DNA of 64,000 nt from Parabacteroides goldsteinii (lineage in GTDB: Bacteria > Bacteroidota > Bacteroidia > Bacteroidales > Tannerellaceae). Below are positions 55,479 to 64,000 of the stretch, piece after piece (the first letter of the stretch is position 1; each line of letters begins with the position of its first letter). The position numbers were made by a program, and so were the translations under genes. Location: NCBI RefSeq assembly GCF_015550595.1, contig NZ_JADNBB010000004.1, forward strand, positions 124,001 through 188,000, read 5' to 3'. A model generated the notes under the pieces. That model was not told the origin of the DNA and did no database searches. It saw only the letters and a program-made list of their open reading frames with translations.

Positions 55479-57341
55479 ATGAAGAATATAATTATAAAAT
55501 TGATAATCGCCATGTTGGTACTCAGTTCATGTAACGATAGCTTTCTGGATAGGCTACCGGTTGAAGATTTGACTGAGGAGACCTCGTTTGAAACCTATGA
55601 TAATTTCAAAACGTATGCATGGTCTTTGTATGATGTTTTTGAAAATGATAATATTCTAAAACGATTGGGAGATAGTGCTTCAGAGGGATTGTATGAGAGC
55701 GATCAGTATGCCGGGTATTTGAGTAACAAAGGCGTAAGCTCTTATAATCCTTATGCTTTTCAAACGATTGTCAACTCGACAACCGGAAACGGATGGGATT
55801 TTAGTTATATCCGCAAAGTAAATGTAATGCTTGAAAATATTGAAAGTTCATCGTTGAGTGAGGCAGACAAAGAACATTGGCGTTCGGTGGGGTATTTTTT
55901 CCGTTCATATTATTACATGGAACTAATCGCGCGCTTTGGAGATGTGCCTTGGTTGGAACATGTTCTTACGGATGACGACGAAGCGCTTTATGCAGCCAGA
56001 ACACCCCGAAAAGAGGTGGCAGATAAGGTGTTGGAAAATCTTCAATATGCAGAGACTCATATCAAAGAGGGTGGAGACGGAGCGAATACGATAAATAGAC
56101 ATTGTATACGTGCTCTGATTTCAAGATTTACCTTGTTTGAAGGAACGTGGCGCAAGTATCATGGGCTGGGAGATGAAACTGAATATTTGCAGGAATGTGT
56201 TCGTGTTTCGGAAGAATTAATGAAAGTCTACCCGACTTTACATTCTGACTGGGGAGAGGAATGGACTTCTCCTGATTTATCCGTGATTCCGGGTATTATT
56301 TTTTATAAAGAATATATTGCTGAAATAATCACCAACCGCTATTCGCATTTGGAACGAAATCAGTATCATGGAGTTGAGATGCCTCAGCTGACTGTCGATA
56401 TGTATCTTTGCCAGGATGGAAAGCCGATTTCGGGCAGTGCTGTTTACGAGTGGGGGAAAAAGGATAAATCGATCTATTCGGTATTCCGGCATCGTGATCA
56501 TCGTTTATTGGAAACGGTGGCTCCTCCTTATGAATTGGCTGCAACATCGAGTGAAGCGAGTTGGGATTATCATAGTAATCCGGCATATAGGGAATATATC
56601 GATATGCTGGGACCGAATTTTGTCATTGCGAATCCGGGTGAACAAGGGAAACATAAGATTTTGCCTTTGCTTCAGTGGAGTGGCCGGATCGTTTTAAAAG
56701 TTCCGAATATAACGACTAAATCCAAACAGCAAATCCTGACCTGTCGTGGCGGATATTATGTGTATAGAAATTATTGTGTTTGGGATGAGAATAGTAATAA
56801 GTTTGCTGCCAATGTAGCGGATAAGCCCATTTTCAAAATAGATGAAGTGTTATTGAACTATGCGGAAGCCATGTATGAACTGGGCCGGTTTACGCAAGAT
56901 GTGGCTGACCGGACTATCAATAAACTTCGCCCGAGAGCGAATGTTGCCGACATGAAAATAGCGGAAATTAACGATAGCTTCGATCCGAAACGAGACAAGA
57001 CTGTCGAACCGCTATTGTGGGAGATTCGTCGTGAAAGAATTATCGAATTAATGGGCGAAGGATTTGGTTTCTATGATGTGCGCCGTTGGAAGAAAGCTGA
57101 TTATTTTGTTAATCGGCCTCAATACGGCATGTGGGCGACAAGAGAAGAGATCGGAACGGGCAAGATTTATAATTCGGAAACAGGATTGCCTGACCAGAGT
57201 GCGCCGGAAGGGTATATTTATTTGTTTAATGATCCGTTGAAAGAAGGAAAGGGATGGTTGGATAAATACTATTTATATATGATACCGTCTAATGATATCA
57301 TATTAAATCCGAATTTGGTTCAAAATCCGGGATGGAATTAA
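55479..57341 (+). CDS. susD: SusD-like glycan-binding lipoprotein (PUL 3)
   Basis: 620-residue surface lipoprotein (LVLSSC, Cys18), 11 bp after susC. SusD elements: VGYFFRSYYYMELIARFGDVPWLEHVL near residue 140, FKIDEVLLNYAEAMYELGRF and LWEIRRERIIELMGEGFGFYDVRRWK. C-terminal MIPSNDIILNPNLVQNPGWN is complete. It should bind the sulfated substrate at the cell surface with the preceding SusC. Confidence 0.95.
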   Translation: MKNIIIKLIIAMLVLSSCNDSFLDRLPVEDLTEETSFETYDNFKTYAWSLYDVFENDNILKRLGDSASEGLYESDQYAGYLSNKGVSSYNPYAFQTIVNSTTGNGWDFSYIRKVNVMLENIESSSLSEADKEHWRSVGYFFRSYYYMELIARFGDVPWLEHVLTDDDEALYAARTPRKEVADKVLENLQYAETHIKEGGDGANTINRHCIRALISRFTLFEGTWRKYHGLGDETEYLQECVRVSEELMKVYPTLHSDWGEEWTSPDLSVIPGIIFYKEYIAEIITNRYSHLERNQYHGVEMPQLTVDMYLCQDGKPISGSAVYEWGKKDKSIYSVFRHRDHRLLETVAPPYELAATSSEASWDYHSNPAYREYIDMLGPNFVIANPGEQGKHKILPLLQWSGRIVLKVPNITTKSKQQILTCRGGYYVYRNYCVWDENSNKFAANVADKPIFKIDEVLLNYAEAMYELGRFTQDVADRTINKLRPRANVADMKIAEINDSFDPKRDKTVEPLLWEIRRERIIELMGEGFGFYDVRRWKKADYFVNRPQYGMWATREEIGTGKIYNSETGLPDQSAPEGYIYLFNDPLKEGKGWLDKYYLYMIPSNDIILNPNLVQNPGWN

Positions 57342-57381
57342 TATATCGAACTCATTTATTATTGTAGATAATCAGAAGAGA

Positions 57382-57418
57382 AGAGGTCACATCTAATCAT
57401 TATAACGATGAGACCTCT
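57382..57418 (+). promoter_or_regulatory. Stem-loop between susD and the sulfatases
   Basis: AGAGGTC (57382-57388) pairs perfectly with GACCTCT (57412-57418); CATC/GATG extends the stem inside. There is no T run, so it may mark RNA processing or differential stability rather than full termination. Confidence 0.5.
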
Positions 57419-57427
57419 CTCACACAA

Positions 57428-58840
57428 ATGTTTAGTATGAAAATCCAGAATAAAATATTACTATCAGCCGGATTAATTTTTCCGGGAATATTGATGGCAC
57501 AGCAATCTCCCAACATCGTACTGATTAACATTGATGACTTGGGGTGGACGGATATAAGTTCAAATGGCAGTACATACTATGAGACTCCTCATATCGACGA
57601 TTTAAGAAAAAAAGGTATCTGGATGAATGAGGCCTATTCCGGATCTTCCAATAGTGCCCCAAGTCGGGCATGTATGTTGACGGGAATGTACACTCCCCGT
57701 CATGGCATTTATACGGTGGGGACTCCCGATAGAGGAGAAGCCTGTAAAAGAAAACTCATTACAATTCCCAATCGCCGGGTATTGGAGCCGGGTATCCAAA
57801 TTCTTCCACAAGTATTAAAAGAAGCCGGATATCAAACCTGCCATATTGGGAAATGGCATGTGACGGATGATCCTACTGAAAATGGGATAGACCTGAATAT
57901 TGGAGGAAATCATGCCGGAGGTACAAAAAGTCATTTTTCTCCTTATTCGAATAAAGACCTGAAAGATGGTCCTGAAGGTGAATATCTGATGGATCGGCTG
58001 GGAGATGAAGCGGTCGACTATTTACGTACGGTAGACAGAGATCGGCCGTTCTTCTTGTATCTGGCAACATTTGCCGTGCATACGCCTTTGCAGGCAGATT
58101 CAAGTTTGGTTGCAAAGTATAAAAAGAAGCAAACAGCTCCGGGACATGATAATCCGATTTATGCCGCGATGGTTGAAAATATGGATTACAATGTAGGGAA
58201 AGTATTGGCTGAGATAAGAAAGCAGGGCCTGGAAGATAATACATTAATAGTATTTACTTCTGATAATGGCGGATTATACCGTGTCTCTTGTCAGTGGCCG
58301 TTAAGAGCGGGAAAGGGTTCTTTTTATGAAGGGGGTATCCGGATTCCTATGATTATTTATCAAAAAGGACGCTTTGAAGCAAAAGAGATTGCTCATGTTC
58401 CTGTGTCGCAAATAGATTTGTTTCCTACTTTTTTGGATATTATAGGTATAAAGCGAACAGATCTCACACTGGATGGAGAAAGTCTACTGCCTCTATTGTC
58501 GGGAAAGAATACGGATAAGTATCAGGAACGGCCGCTTTACTGGCATTTTCCCGCTTATTTGGAGGGGAATGCTAAAGATACGGAACAGACAGGGCCGTAT
58601 TTTCGTACCCGTCCGGTATCTGTCGTTCGGCAGGGCGATTGGAAGTTAATTGAAAATTATGAAACTGGAAATCTGGAACTGTATAATATCAGTGCGGATA
58701 TATCCGAAAAGAAAGATCTTGCACAACAAAATAGAGAGAAAAAGGAGGAGCTGTATCAGCTATTGTCGAATTGGAAGCGGCAGGTACAAGCGCCGGTCCC
58801 AACAGTGTTAAATCCGGAATATAAAAATTGTAAGCCATGA
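57428..58840 (+). CDS. Sulfatase 1 of PUL 3 (S1 family)
   Basis: 470-residue secreted sulfatase. The metal-binding start is [15 protein letters not shown]. The formylglycine motif [11 protein letters not shown] begins at Ser76, which must be oxidised to formylglycine. [10 protein letters not shown] and [12 protein letters not shown] give the other metal and sulfate ligands. The signal peptide fits best if translation starts at the second Met (57437), as [15 protein letters not shown] follows. The C-terminal subdomain is complete ([17 protein letters not shown]). The sulfate position it removes cannot be told. Its stop overlaps the next start by 4 bp. Confidence 0.93.
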   Translation: MFSMKIQNKILLSAGLIFPGILMAQQSPNIVLINIDDLGWTDISSNGSTYYETPHIDDLRKKGIWMNEAYSGSSNSAPSRACMLTGMYTPRHGIYTVGTPDRGEACKRKLITIPNRRVLEPGIQILPQVLKEAGYQTCHIGKWHVTDDPTENGIDLNIGGNHAGGTKSHFSPYSNKDLKDGPEGEYLMDRLGDEAVDYLRTVDRDRPFFLYLATFAVHTPLQADSSLVAKYKKKQTAPGHDNPIYAAMVENMDYNVGKVLAEIRKQGLEDNTLIVFTSDNGGLYRVSCQWPLRAGKGSFYEGGIRIPMIIYQKGRFEAKEIAHVPVSQIDLFPTFLDIIGIKRTDLTLDGESLLPLLSGKNTDKYQERPLYWHFPAYLEGNAKDTEQTGPYFRTRPVSVVRQGDWKLIENYETGNLELYNISADISEKKDLAQQNREKKEELYQLLSNWKRQVQAPVPTVLNPEYKNCKP

Positions 58841-60441
58841 AAAATATAAAATCTGATTCAGGTTATAATAACATATTAATATCGGTTTCGTTAGGTCTTG
58901 TTTTTGCCGGCTGTTCTGATGAAGTAAAGCAGAAACAACCGAATATCTTGTTTTGTATAGCAGATGATATCTCTTTTCCTCATATGAGTGCATACGGAAT
59001 ACCCTGGGTTAATACTCCCGGATTCGACCGTGTGGCACGGGAGGGGTTGACTTTCATGCAGGCCTATACATGTAATGCGAAGTCTGCCCCCTCTCGGTCG
59101 GCCATCATAACCGGCCGTAATTCCTGGCAACTGGAAGAGGCCTGTAACCATTGGCCGAAATTTCCGGCGAAATTCAAGTCGTATCCCGAAGCATTAGCTG
59201 AGCATGGTTATTATGTCGGGTTTACCGGGAAAGGCTGGGGACCGGGTGTAGCCAAGGACAGTACCGGACAGAACCGCGATTTGACAGGGAAGAGATGGAG
59301 TGATATCAAACTGGAAGCACCGACGAATGGCATTTCGGCTATCGATTATGCAGAAAACTTCAAGGCTTTTTTCAATAATCGTCCCAAAGATAAGCCGTTT
59401 TGTTTCTGGTATGGTGCATTGGAGCCACATCGGGGATATGAATATGCATCTTCTATCAGAGCAGGAAAGTCGGTCAGCCAGATTGATTCAGTCCCGTCCT
59501 TCTGGCCGGATAACGAGGTTGTTCGTACTGATATGTTGGATTATGCTTTGGAGATTGAGCATTTTGACAGACATTTACAGTCCATCATACAAACCTTGGA
59601 AGAAGCCGGGGAACTGGATAATACGATTATAGTCGTTACAGCCGATCACGGCATGCCTTTCCCTCGTTGCAAAGGGCAGGAGTATGAATATTCCAACCAT
59701 ATACCTTTGGCTGTAATGTGGAAGAATGGTCTAAAAAATCCGGGAAGGACAGTCAATGAGAAAATCAGTGTAATTGATCTGGCTCCGACTTTTCTCGAAT
59801 TAGCCGGAATCAGTCAGGAAGAATCGGGGATGGAGTCGATAACAGGACGTAGTTTTACAGATATTCTAAAGGATAATCCGGTGGTTAAGGACCGCGACTA
59901 TGTGTTGATTGGAAAGGAACGCCATGATGTCGGACGGCCTCACGACCAGGGATATCCGATCCGTGGTCTTTTGAGAGGCGATTATCTGTATCTGATTAAT
60001 TTTAAGACAGGACGATGGCCGGCCGGTAATCCGGAAACAGGATATCTGAACGTCGATGGAAGTCCGACCAAGACAGAGGTTATTCAAAGCCGTCGGAAAC
60101 CTGATAACATTTATTGGAATTTGTCTTTCGGAAAACGAGGAGAAGAAGAGTTGTATAATATCCGTACGGATCGCGAATGCATGACGGACCTGGCCGGCAA
60201 GGAAGAACTTGCCGAACTGAAAAATCAGATGCATAAAGAGCTACTGGAACAACTGCGTTTGCAGGAAGACCCTCGTATCGTGGCGGATGGTTCGGTTTTT
60301 GATACATTTGAATATCAAGGTGCGGAGCGGATGGTTTGGGATCGGATGAAGGCCGGAGAAAAAGTTAAACTGGGTTTTGTGAACTCTACGGATTTCGAGC
60401 CGGCTGCTACCGGACTGGAGGTTGACTGGAGCGATGATTAG
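58837..60441 (+). CDS. Sulfatase 2 of PUL 3 (heparan-N-sulfatase-like)
   Basis: 534-residue lipoprotein sulfatase (LVFAGC, Cys26). Motifs: [20 protein letters not shown], formylglycine site [11 protein letters not shown] at Ser83, LEPHRGYEY and [15 protein letters not shown]. The SFPHMSAYG block and overall length resemble the N-sulfoglucosamine sulfohydrolase branch of the S1 family, though this does not prove the substrate. It starts inside the stop codon of sulfatase 1 (ATGA), so the two are translationally coupled. 27 bp to the next gene. Confidence 0.9.
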   Translation: MKNIKSDSGYNNILISVSLGLVFAGCSDEVKQKQPNILFCIADDISFPHMSAYGIPWVNTPGFDRVAREGLTFMQAYTCNAKSAPSRSAIITGRNSWQLEEACNHWPKFPAKFKSYPEALAEHGYYVGFTGKGWGPGVAKDSTGQNRDLTGKRWSDIKLEAPTNGISAIDYAENFKAFFNNRPKDKPFCFWYGALEPHRGYEYASSIRAGKSVSQIDSVPSFWPDNEVVRTDMLDYALEIEHFDRHLQSIIQTLEEAGELDNTIIVVTADHGMPFPRCKGQEYEYSNHIPLAVMWKNGLKNPGRTVNEKISVIDLAPTFLELAGISQEESGMESITGRSFTDILKDNPVVKDRDYVLIGKERHDVGRPHDQGYPIRGLLRGDYLYLINFKTGRWPAGNPETGYLNVDGSPTKTEVIQSRRKPDNIYWNLSFGKRGEEELYNIRTDRECMTDLAGKEELAELKNQMHKELLEQLRLQEDPRIVADGSVFDTFEYQGAERMVWDRMKAGEKVKLGFVNSTDFEPAATGLEVDWSDD

Positions 60442-60468
60442 TTATTAACCTATTATTAAGTAAATATC

Positions 60469-61860
60469 ATGGATAAACAGATGTTTGTATTACCACTGAT
60501 CGTCGCTTGGGCAACCCAGGGTAATGCACAGGAAAAGGAATATACACGGCCTAATGTTGTCTTTATATTAGCTGATGATATGGGAATAGGAGATTTGGGA
60601 TGCTATGGACAGCAACGGATCAAAACGCCCAATATTGATGCACTGGCGGCAAAAGGAGTGTTGTTTGAAAATCATTATAGCGGTTCAACTGTCAGTGCGC
60701 CTTCCCGGTGTTGCCTAATGACAGGAAAGCATACGGGACATGCATATGTAAGGGGAAACAAAGGCGTGCAGGGCGAACAAGGTTCTTTCGATTTGCATTT
60801 ACCGGAATCGGAAACTACCGTTGCCGAGCTTTTTAAGGAGAAAGGCTATGCAACGATGTGTGTCGGAAAATGGGGATTAGGCGGCCCGGGTACTACCGGA
60901 AGCCCTATAAATAAGGGATTTGATTATTTCTTCGGTTATTTGAGCCAGGGGGCTGCCCATCGCTATTATCCTGATTACTTGTATGAGAATGAAGAGAAGG
61001 TCTGGCTCGGAGGAAAAGTGTATAGTCACTTTGCTATAATGGAGAAAGGATTGGACTTTATCCGTACGCATAAGGAGACTCCCTTTTTTGCCTACTTTGC
61101 GATCACTCCACCTCATGCAGACCTTGACTACCCAGACCTAAGCCAATATGATGGCCAGTTTGAAGAAAAACCATTTATAAGTGAAAAGGGAAAGGGCTTT
61201 AAAACTCAGATGAAACCTCGTGCCGCTTATGCTTCTATGGTTAGTGAAGTTGATAATAATGTGGGACAAATCCTTGCCTTGCTGGATGAGTTAGGATTAA
61301 AAGAAAATACATTGGTTATTTTTTCGTCCGATAATGGGGTGCATTGTGTCGGAGGGCACGATCCTGAATATTTTAACAGTAACGGACCTTACCGGGGATA
61401 TAAGCGGGATCTTTATGAAGGAGGAATTCATGTGCCTTTCATTGTCAGCTGGCCTGCTGTAATAGATAAGCCGCGTGTGACTGAACATACCTCGACGTTT
61501 TGGGATTTTCTTCCTACCGTATGTGACTTGATAGAGGTTCCGACGCCTGATGGCATCGATGGCATTTCTTATCTTCCGGTTTTGAAAGATCGCGAATCGT
61601 CACAACGTAAACATGATTATCTTTATTACGAATTTTACGAACAGGGAGGGAAGCAGGCTATCCTGAAGGACGGATGGAAACTGATCCTTTTGAATATGGA
61701 CGATCAGGATCGGTTGGTAGAAGAACTGTATTTTATAAAAGAAGATATCGGAGAAAAATATAACCTGATCGATTTGCACCCCGGAAAGGCCGAAGAGTTA
61801 AGGAAACTGGTATCTGCAGCCCGTTCGGAAAGCTGTTGGTTTAATTGGAAGAAAAAATGA
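60469..61860 (+). CDS. Sulfatase 3 of PUL 3 (arylsulfatase-like)
   Basis: 463-residue secreted sulfatase; signal peptide ending ATQGNAQ. Motifs: PNVVFILADDMGIGDLGCYG, formylglycine site SAPSRCCLMTGKHTGH at Ser76, CVGKWGLGGPG, TPPHADLD and FSSDNGVHCVGG. The pattern with a HAYVRGN segment after the active site is that of arylsulfatase A-like enzymes acting on exo sulfate esters. A cysteine follows directly after SR, at position 81. Its stop overlaps the next start (ATGA). Confidence 0.92.
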   Translation: MDKQMFVLPLIVAWATQGNAQEKEYTRPNVVFILADDMGIGDLGCYGQQRIKTPNIDALAAKGVLFENHYSGSTVSAPSRCCLMTGKHTGHAYVRGNKGVQGEQGSFDLHLPESETTVAELFKEKGYATMCVGKWGLGGPGTTGSPINKGFDYFFGYLSQGAAHRYYPDYLYENEEKVWLGGKVYSHFAIMEKGLDFIRTHKETPFFAYFAITPPHADLDYPDLSQYDGQFEEKPFISEKGKGFKTQMKPRAAYASMVSEVDNNVGQILALLDELGLKENTLVIFSSDNGVHCVGGHDPEYFNSNGPYRGYKRDLYEGGIHVPFIVSWPAVIDKPRVTEHTSTFWDFLPTVCDLIEVPTPDGIDGISYLPVLKDRESSQRKHDYLYYEFYEQGGKQAILKDGWKLILLNMDDQDRLVEELYFIKEDIGEKYNLIDLHPGKAEELRKLVSAARSESCWFNWKKK

Positions 61861-63707
61861 AAGAGATGAATAAGAAATGTATTATATGGATCGCAGTCTC
61901 CCTTCCTCCGCTGGCCAATAGGGTCTGTGCGGAAGAACGTCCGAATTTTGTCTGGTTTATGACTGAAGACGTTGCTCCGCAATTTGTAGGACTTTACAAT
62001 GAAGGTAAAGGGGCTCAGGCTCCTAATCTGGAACGTCTGGCCAGGGAAGGTATTGTCTTTGAGAATGCTTATAGTAATGCTCCGGTCAGTTCGGCAGCCC
62101 GTTCCACTTTGATAACAGGCTGTTATGCTCCCCGGTTGGGAGTCAGTTGGCATCGCAAACTGGAACAAGTACCTATGCCTGACGGTTTGCAGATGTTTCC
62201 ATCCTATCTGCGGGAAGCCGGTTATCATACATCGAATGCAGCAAAGACCGACTATAATTGCTTTACGGATAAGAAGGCCTGGGATCAGGTAAAAGGGAAA
62301 ATGGGGGAATGGCGTAATCGCCCGGATAAAAAACAACCTTTCTTTTTTGTGCGTTCCAATGCTGCCAGCCATGAAAGTTGTCTGCATTTTGACGATGAAA
62401 CGATAGACACAAAACAGACGGAGCATCATCCCTCGGAAGTGAAGCTACTACCTTTTCATCCGGATACCCGGACGTTCCGTTATACCTATGCGACTTTTTA
62501 TGACAAGATCCGTCAGGCTGATAAAGAGTTGGGTACGTTGATGGAGATGTTGAAAGAAGACGGAGTTTTGGATAATACGTTTATTTTCTATTTCGGTGAT
62601 AATGGGGGAAGTTTGCCCGGTTCGAAAGGATATACAGGAGAAACCGGATTACAGGTCCCGTTGGTAGTTTATATCCCGGAAAAGTGGCGCGACCGCATCC
62701 CGTTGCCTGTAAATAGTCGTGCGCATGGTTTTGTCAGCTTTATGGATTTTGGTCCGACCCTTCTCCATCTGGCAGGTGTTGAGGTTCCGAAGCAAATGGA
62801 TGGGACACCGTTCCTGGGAGTGGATATTTCTGAAAAGGAACTGAATAGGCGGGACATCGTATATGGGTATGGCGATCGTTTTGATGAATTATATGCTTTT
62901 AACCGGACAGTTCGAAAAGGAAAATGGAAGTATTCGCGCAATTTCCAACCTTATCATCCGAAGTCGCTTTATGCCACATACCGTTATAAGCAAAAGGCTT
63001 TCCGGGAATGGGAACAGTTGTACAAGGAAGATAAGTTGACTGATATTCAGAAACGTTTCTTTGAACCACAGGGCCCTGAAGAACTGTATGACCTGTCTGT
63101 GGATCCTTATGAAACATGCAATTTGGCGGCAGATCCCTTATATGCCGGTGATTTGAAAAAGATGCGCCGTTTGCTTGCCGGTAATCTCATAGCAGAGAAT
63201 GATCTCGGTATGTTGCCCGAAAGTATCTGGCTGGAAGAGGGAAAACAAAATCCGGTCGGTTACGGTCGGAAATCACATAAGCGTATCGAGCGTTTGATGA
63301 GGGTTGCAGATTTGCAGTTGCTGACGTATTCGGAAGCGAAAGGAAAAGTAGAAAAGGCCCTTGCTTCGACTGATGAGGCAGAACGTTGTTGGGCGTTGAC
63401 TGCTTGTGTCTGGTGGGGAGACAAGGCATCCGGACTATCCGGGCAGATAGAAGAAATGCTGAAAGATCCAAGTGTATTGGTTCAAAGCCGTGCTGCGGTT
63501 TTCCTGGCAACGACAACTCGTATTAATCCCACCGGATTATTGAAAAAAGCCTTGTCGCAAGCCCGTTCCGGTGCTGAAGCCCTTTGGATCCTGAACGATA
63601 TGGCTTATTTGAAAAATCGCTATCCTGATTTGGACTTTTCATTGACAAGCAATGATGTCCCCTTAAAATGCGAAGGCTCCGATTGGAGAGTTGATTATTT
63701 GAAATAG
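61857..63707 (+). CDS. Sulfatase 4 of PUL 3 with long C-terminal extension
   Basis: About 616 residues. Motifs: PNFVWFMTEDVAPQFVGLY and an active-site block SSAARSTLITG at Ser78, where alanine replaces the usual proline. YFGDNGGSLPGSKG supplies the metal ligands. I start at ATG 61857, which overlaps the previous stop by 4 bp just as the first two sulfatases do; ATG 61845 and 61866 are alternatives. The last ~120 residues (ERCWALTACVWWGDKASGLSGQI, VQSRAAVFLATTTRI) look like HEAT-type helices. This layout resembles S1 sulfatases of glycosaminoglycan or mucin pathways, but the substrate is unknown. Confidence 0.9.
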   Translation: MKEMNKKCIIWIAVSLPPLANRVCAEERPNFVWFMTEDVAPQFVGLYNEGKGAQAPNLERLAREGIVFENAYSNAPVSSAARSTLITGCYAPRLGVSWHRKLEQVPMPDGLQMFPSYLREAGYHTSNAAKTDYNCFTDKKAWDQVKGKMGEWRNRPDKKQPFFFVRSNAASHESCLHFDDETIDTKQTEHHPSEVKLLPFHPDTRTFRYTYATFYDKIRQADKELGTLMEMLKEDGVLDNTFIFYFGDNGGSLPGSKGYTGETGLQVPLVVYIPEKWRDRIPLPVNSRAHGFVSFMDFGPTLLHLAGVEVPKQMDGTPFLGVDISEKELNRRDIVYGYGDRFDELYAFNRTVRKGKWKYSRNFQPYHPKSLYATYRYKQKAFREWEQLYKEDKLTDIQKRFFEPQGPEELYDLSVDPYETCNLAADPLYAGDLKKMRRLLAGNLIAENDLGMLPESIWLEEGKQNPVGYGRKSHKRIERLMRVADLQLLTYSEAKGKVEKALASTDEAERCWALTACVWWGDKASGLSGQIEEMLKDPSVLVQSRAAVFLATTTRINPTGLLKKALSQARSGAEALWILNDMAYLKNRYPDLDFSLTSNDVPLKCEGSDWRVDYLK

Positions 63708-63755
63708 TTATTTTATATCATCTATCTCTCCATGAAAGTTTTTGAGAAATAATTG

Positions 63756-63816
63756 TTCATTCCTTCATCTGTGATGTTTTTTGCTATTTTATCAATGTTT
63801 TACAGATGAAGGAAAT
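63756..63816. repeat. Inverted-repeat motif, copy 2
   Basis: TTCATTCCTTCATCTGTG (63756-63773) and TTTACAGATGAAGGAAAT (63799-63816) repeat the two blocks of the motif at 48149-48210 in the same orientation. Here the arms are a perfect 13-bp inverted repeat (63760-63772 and 63802-63814). A third arm, ATGAAGGAATGAAGGAA, follows at 63846-63862 and is complementary to the left arm over 13 bp. Confidence 0.75.
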
Positions 63817-63871
63817 TTATTTATAGTTAAATGGATAGAATCTATATGAAGGAATGAAGGAATATTTTTCT

Positions 63872-63906
63872 AAAAAAGCCATCCCACTCTCACGAGCCGG
63901 GTGGCT
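63872..63906 (-). terminator. Terminator for the minus-strand gene at the right edge
   Basis: On the minus strand AGCCA and CCC pair with GGG and TGGCT across a loop, with one unpaired base, followed by six T (63877-63872). It lies just after the stop codon at 63945. Confidence 0.65.
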
Positions 63907-63944
63907 TATAACTGCTATACAGTTTCAGAAAAAATTATTAGGTT

Positions 63945-64000
63945 TTACTTCTTAGTTATCTCTTTATATAGTTCACAATGACCGTTCGGGGCAAAGATCC
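63945..64000 (-). CDS. C-terminal end of an unidentified protein (partial)
   Basis: On the minus strand an open frame enters from beyond the window and reads FAPNGHCELYKEITKK before TAA at 63945-63947. A proper terminator follows. Only about 18 residues are visible and I do not recognise the family. Confidence 0.5.
   Translation of the reverse strand, partial: IFAPNGHCELYKEITKK

Noticed and set aside
57428-63707. A sulfatase-maturating enzyme within PUL 3
   Set aside because: No CxxxCxxC radical-SAM protein is encoded between susD and the end of the window.

Overview
The window is chromosomal DNA from a Bacteroidales bacterium, most likely Parabacteroides or a close relative. The evidence is three SusC/SusD pairs, FecR/ECF-sigma pairs, promoters of the Bacteroidetes type (TAnnTTTG, sometimes with an upstream TTG or TTTG), few strong Shine-Dalgarno sites, and a hisHAF-hisIE-ftsE-lysC-lysA gene order. 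The genus is an inference from gene content. No search was run.

Layout. (1) 0-6.2 kb: a GNAT/YoaP-type acetyltransferase, an orphan HigA antitoxin, a decayed M13 peptidase, a TIM-barrel-like lipoprotein and a C69 dipeptidase. (2) 6.2-22.8 kb: PUL 1, a pectin locus. It has a divergent AraC regulator, SusC/SusD without an STN domain, a DUF6057-like membrane protein paired with a TolB-like lipoprotein carrying a CxxCH motif, two full-length GH28 enzymes, a short GH28-like protein that lacks the catalytic aspartates, and a GH106 rhamnosidase. (3) 22.8-24.9 kb: an IS1182-type insertion and two tandem tRNA-Asp genes. (4) 25-39.6 kb: housekeeping core with late histidine biosynthesis, ftsE, lysC, lysA, two small envelope proteins, smpB, metH, a DUF3810 metalloprotease-like protein and a TlpA-like lipoprotein. 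(5) 39.6-48.1 kb: PUL 2, with an ECF sigma factor divergent from FecR, an STN-type SusC, SusD and one GH43. (6) 48.1-50.1 kb: a scarred junction with an HU-like gene, a VirE/BT4734-like relic, a broken AAA ATPase and a 10-bp-period repeat array. (7) 50.1-63.7 kb: PUL 3, with ECF sigma, FecR, STN-type SusC, SusD and four consecutive sulfatases. (8) 63.7-64 kb: a second copy of the inverted-repeat motif found at 48.15 kb, then a terminator and the last codons of a minus-strand gene that runs off the window.

How it works together. PUL 1 probably imports and cuts galacturonan/rhamnogalacturonan under AraC control. PULs 2 and 3 have the trans-envelope signalling layout in which the STN domain of SusC talks to FecR, which releases the ECF sigma factor. 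PUL 3 has no glycoside hydrolase and appears specialised in desulfating an imported or surface glycan. All four of its sulfatases carry serine rather than cysteine at the formylglycine site, so they should need a radical-SAM maturase encoded elsewhere.

The observations most worth checking are the DUF6057/CxxCH pair, two adjacent hairpins with the same TTGGAG loop before the PUL 2 susC, seven GACA repeats at exact 10-bp spacing, the direct-repeat pair bracketing the PUL 3 segment, and the catalytically dead GH28 paralogue.
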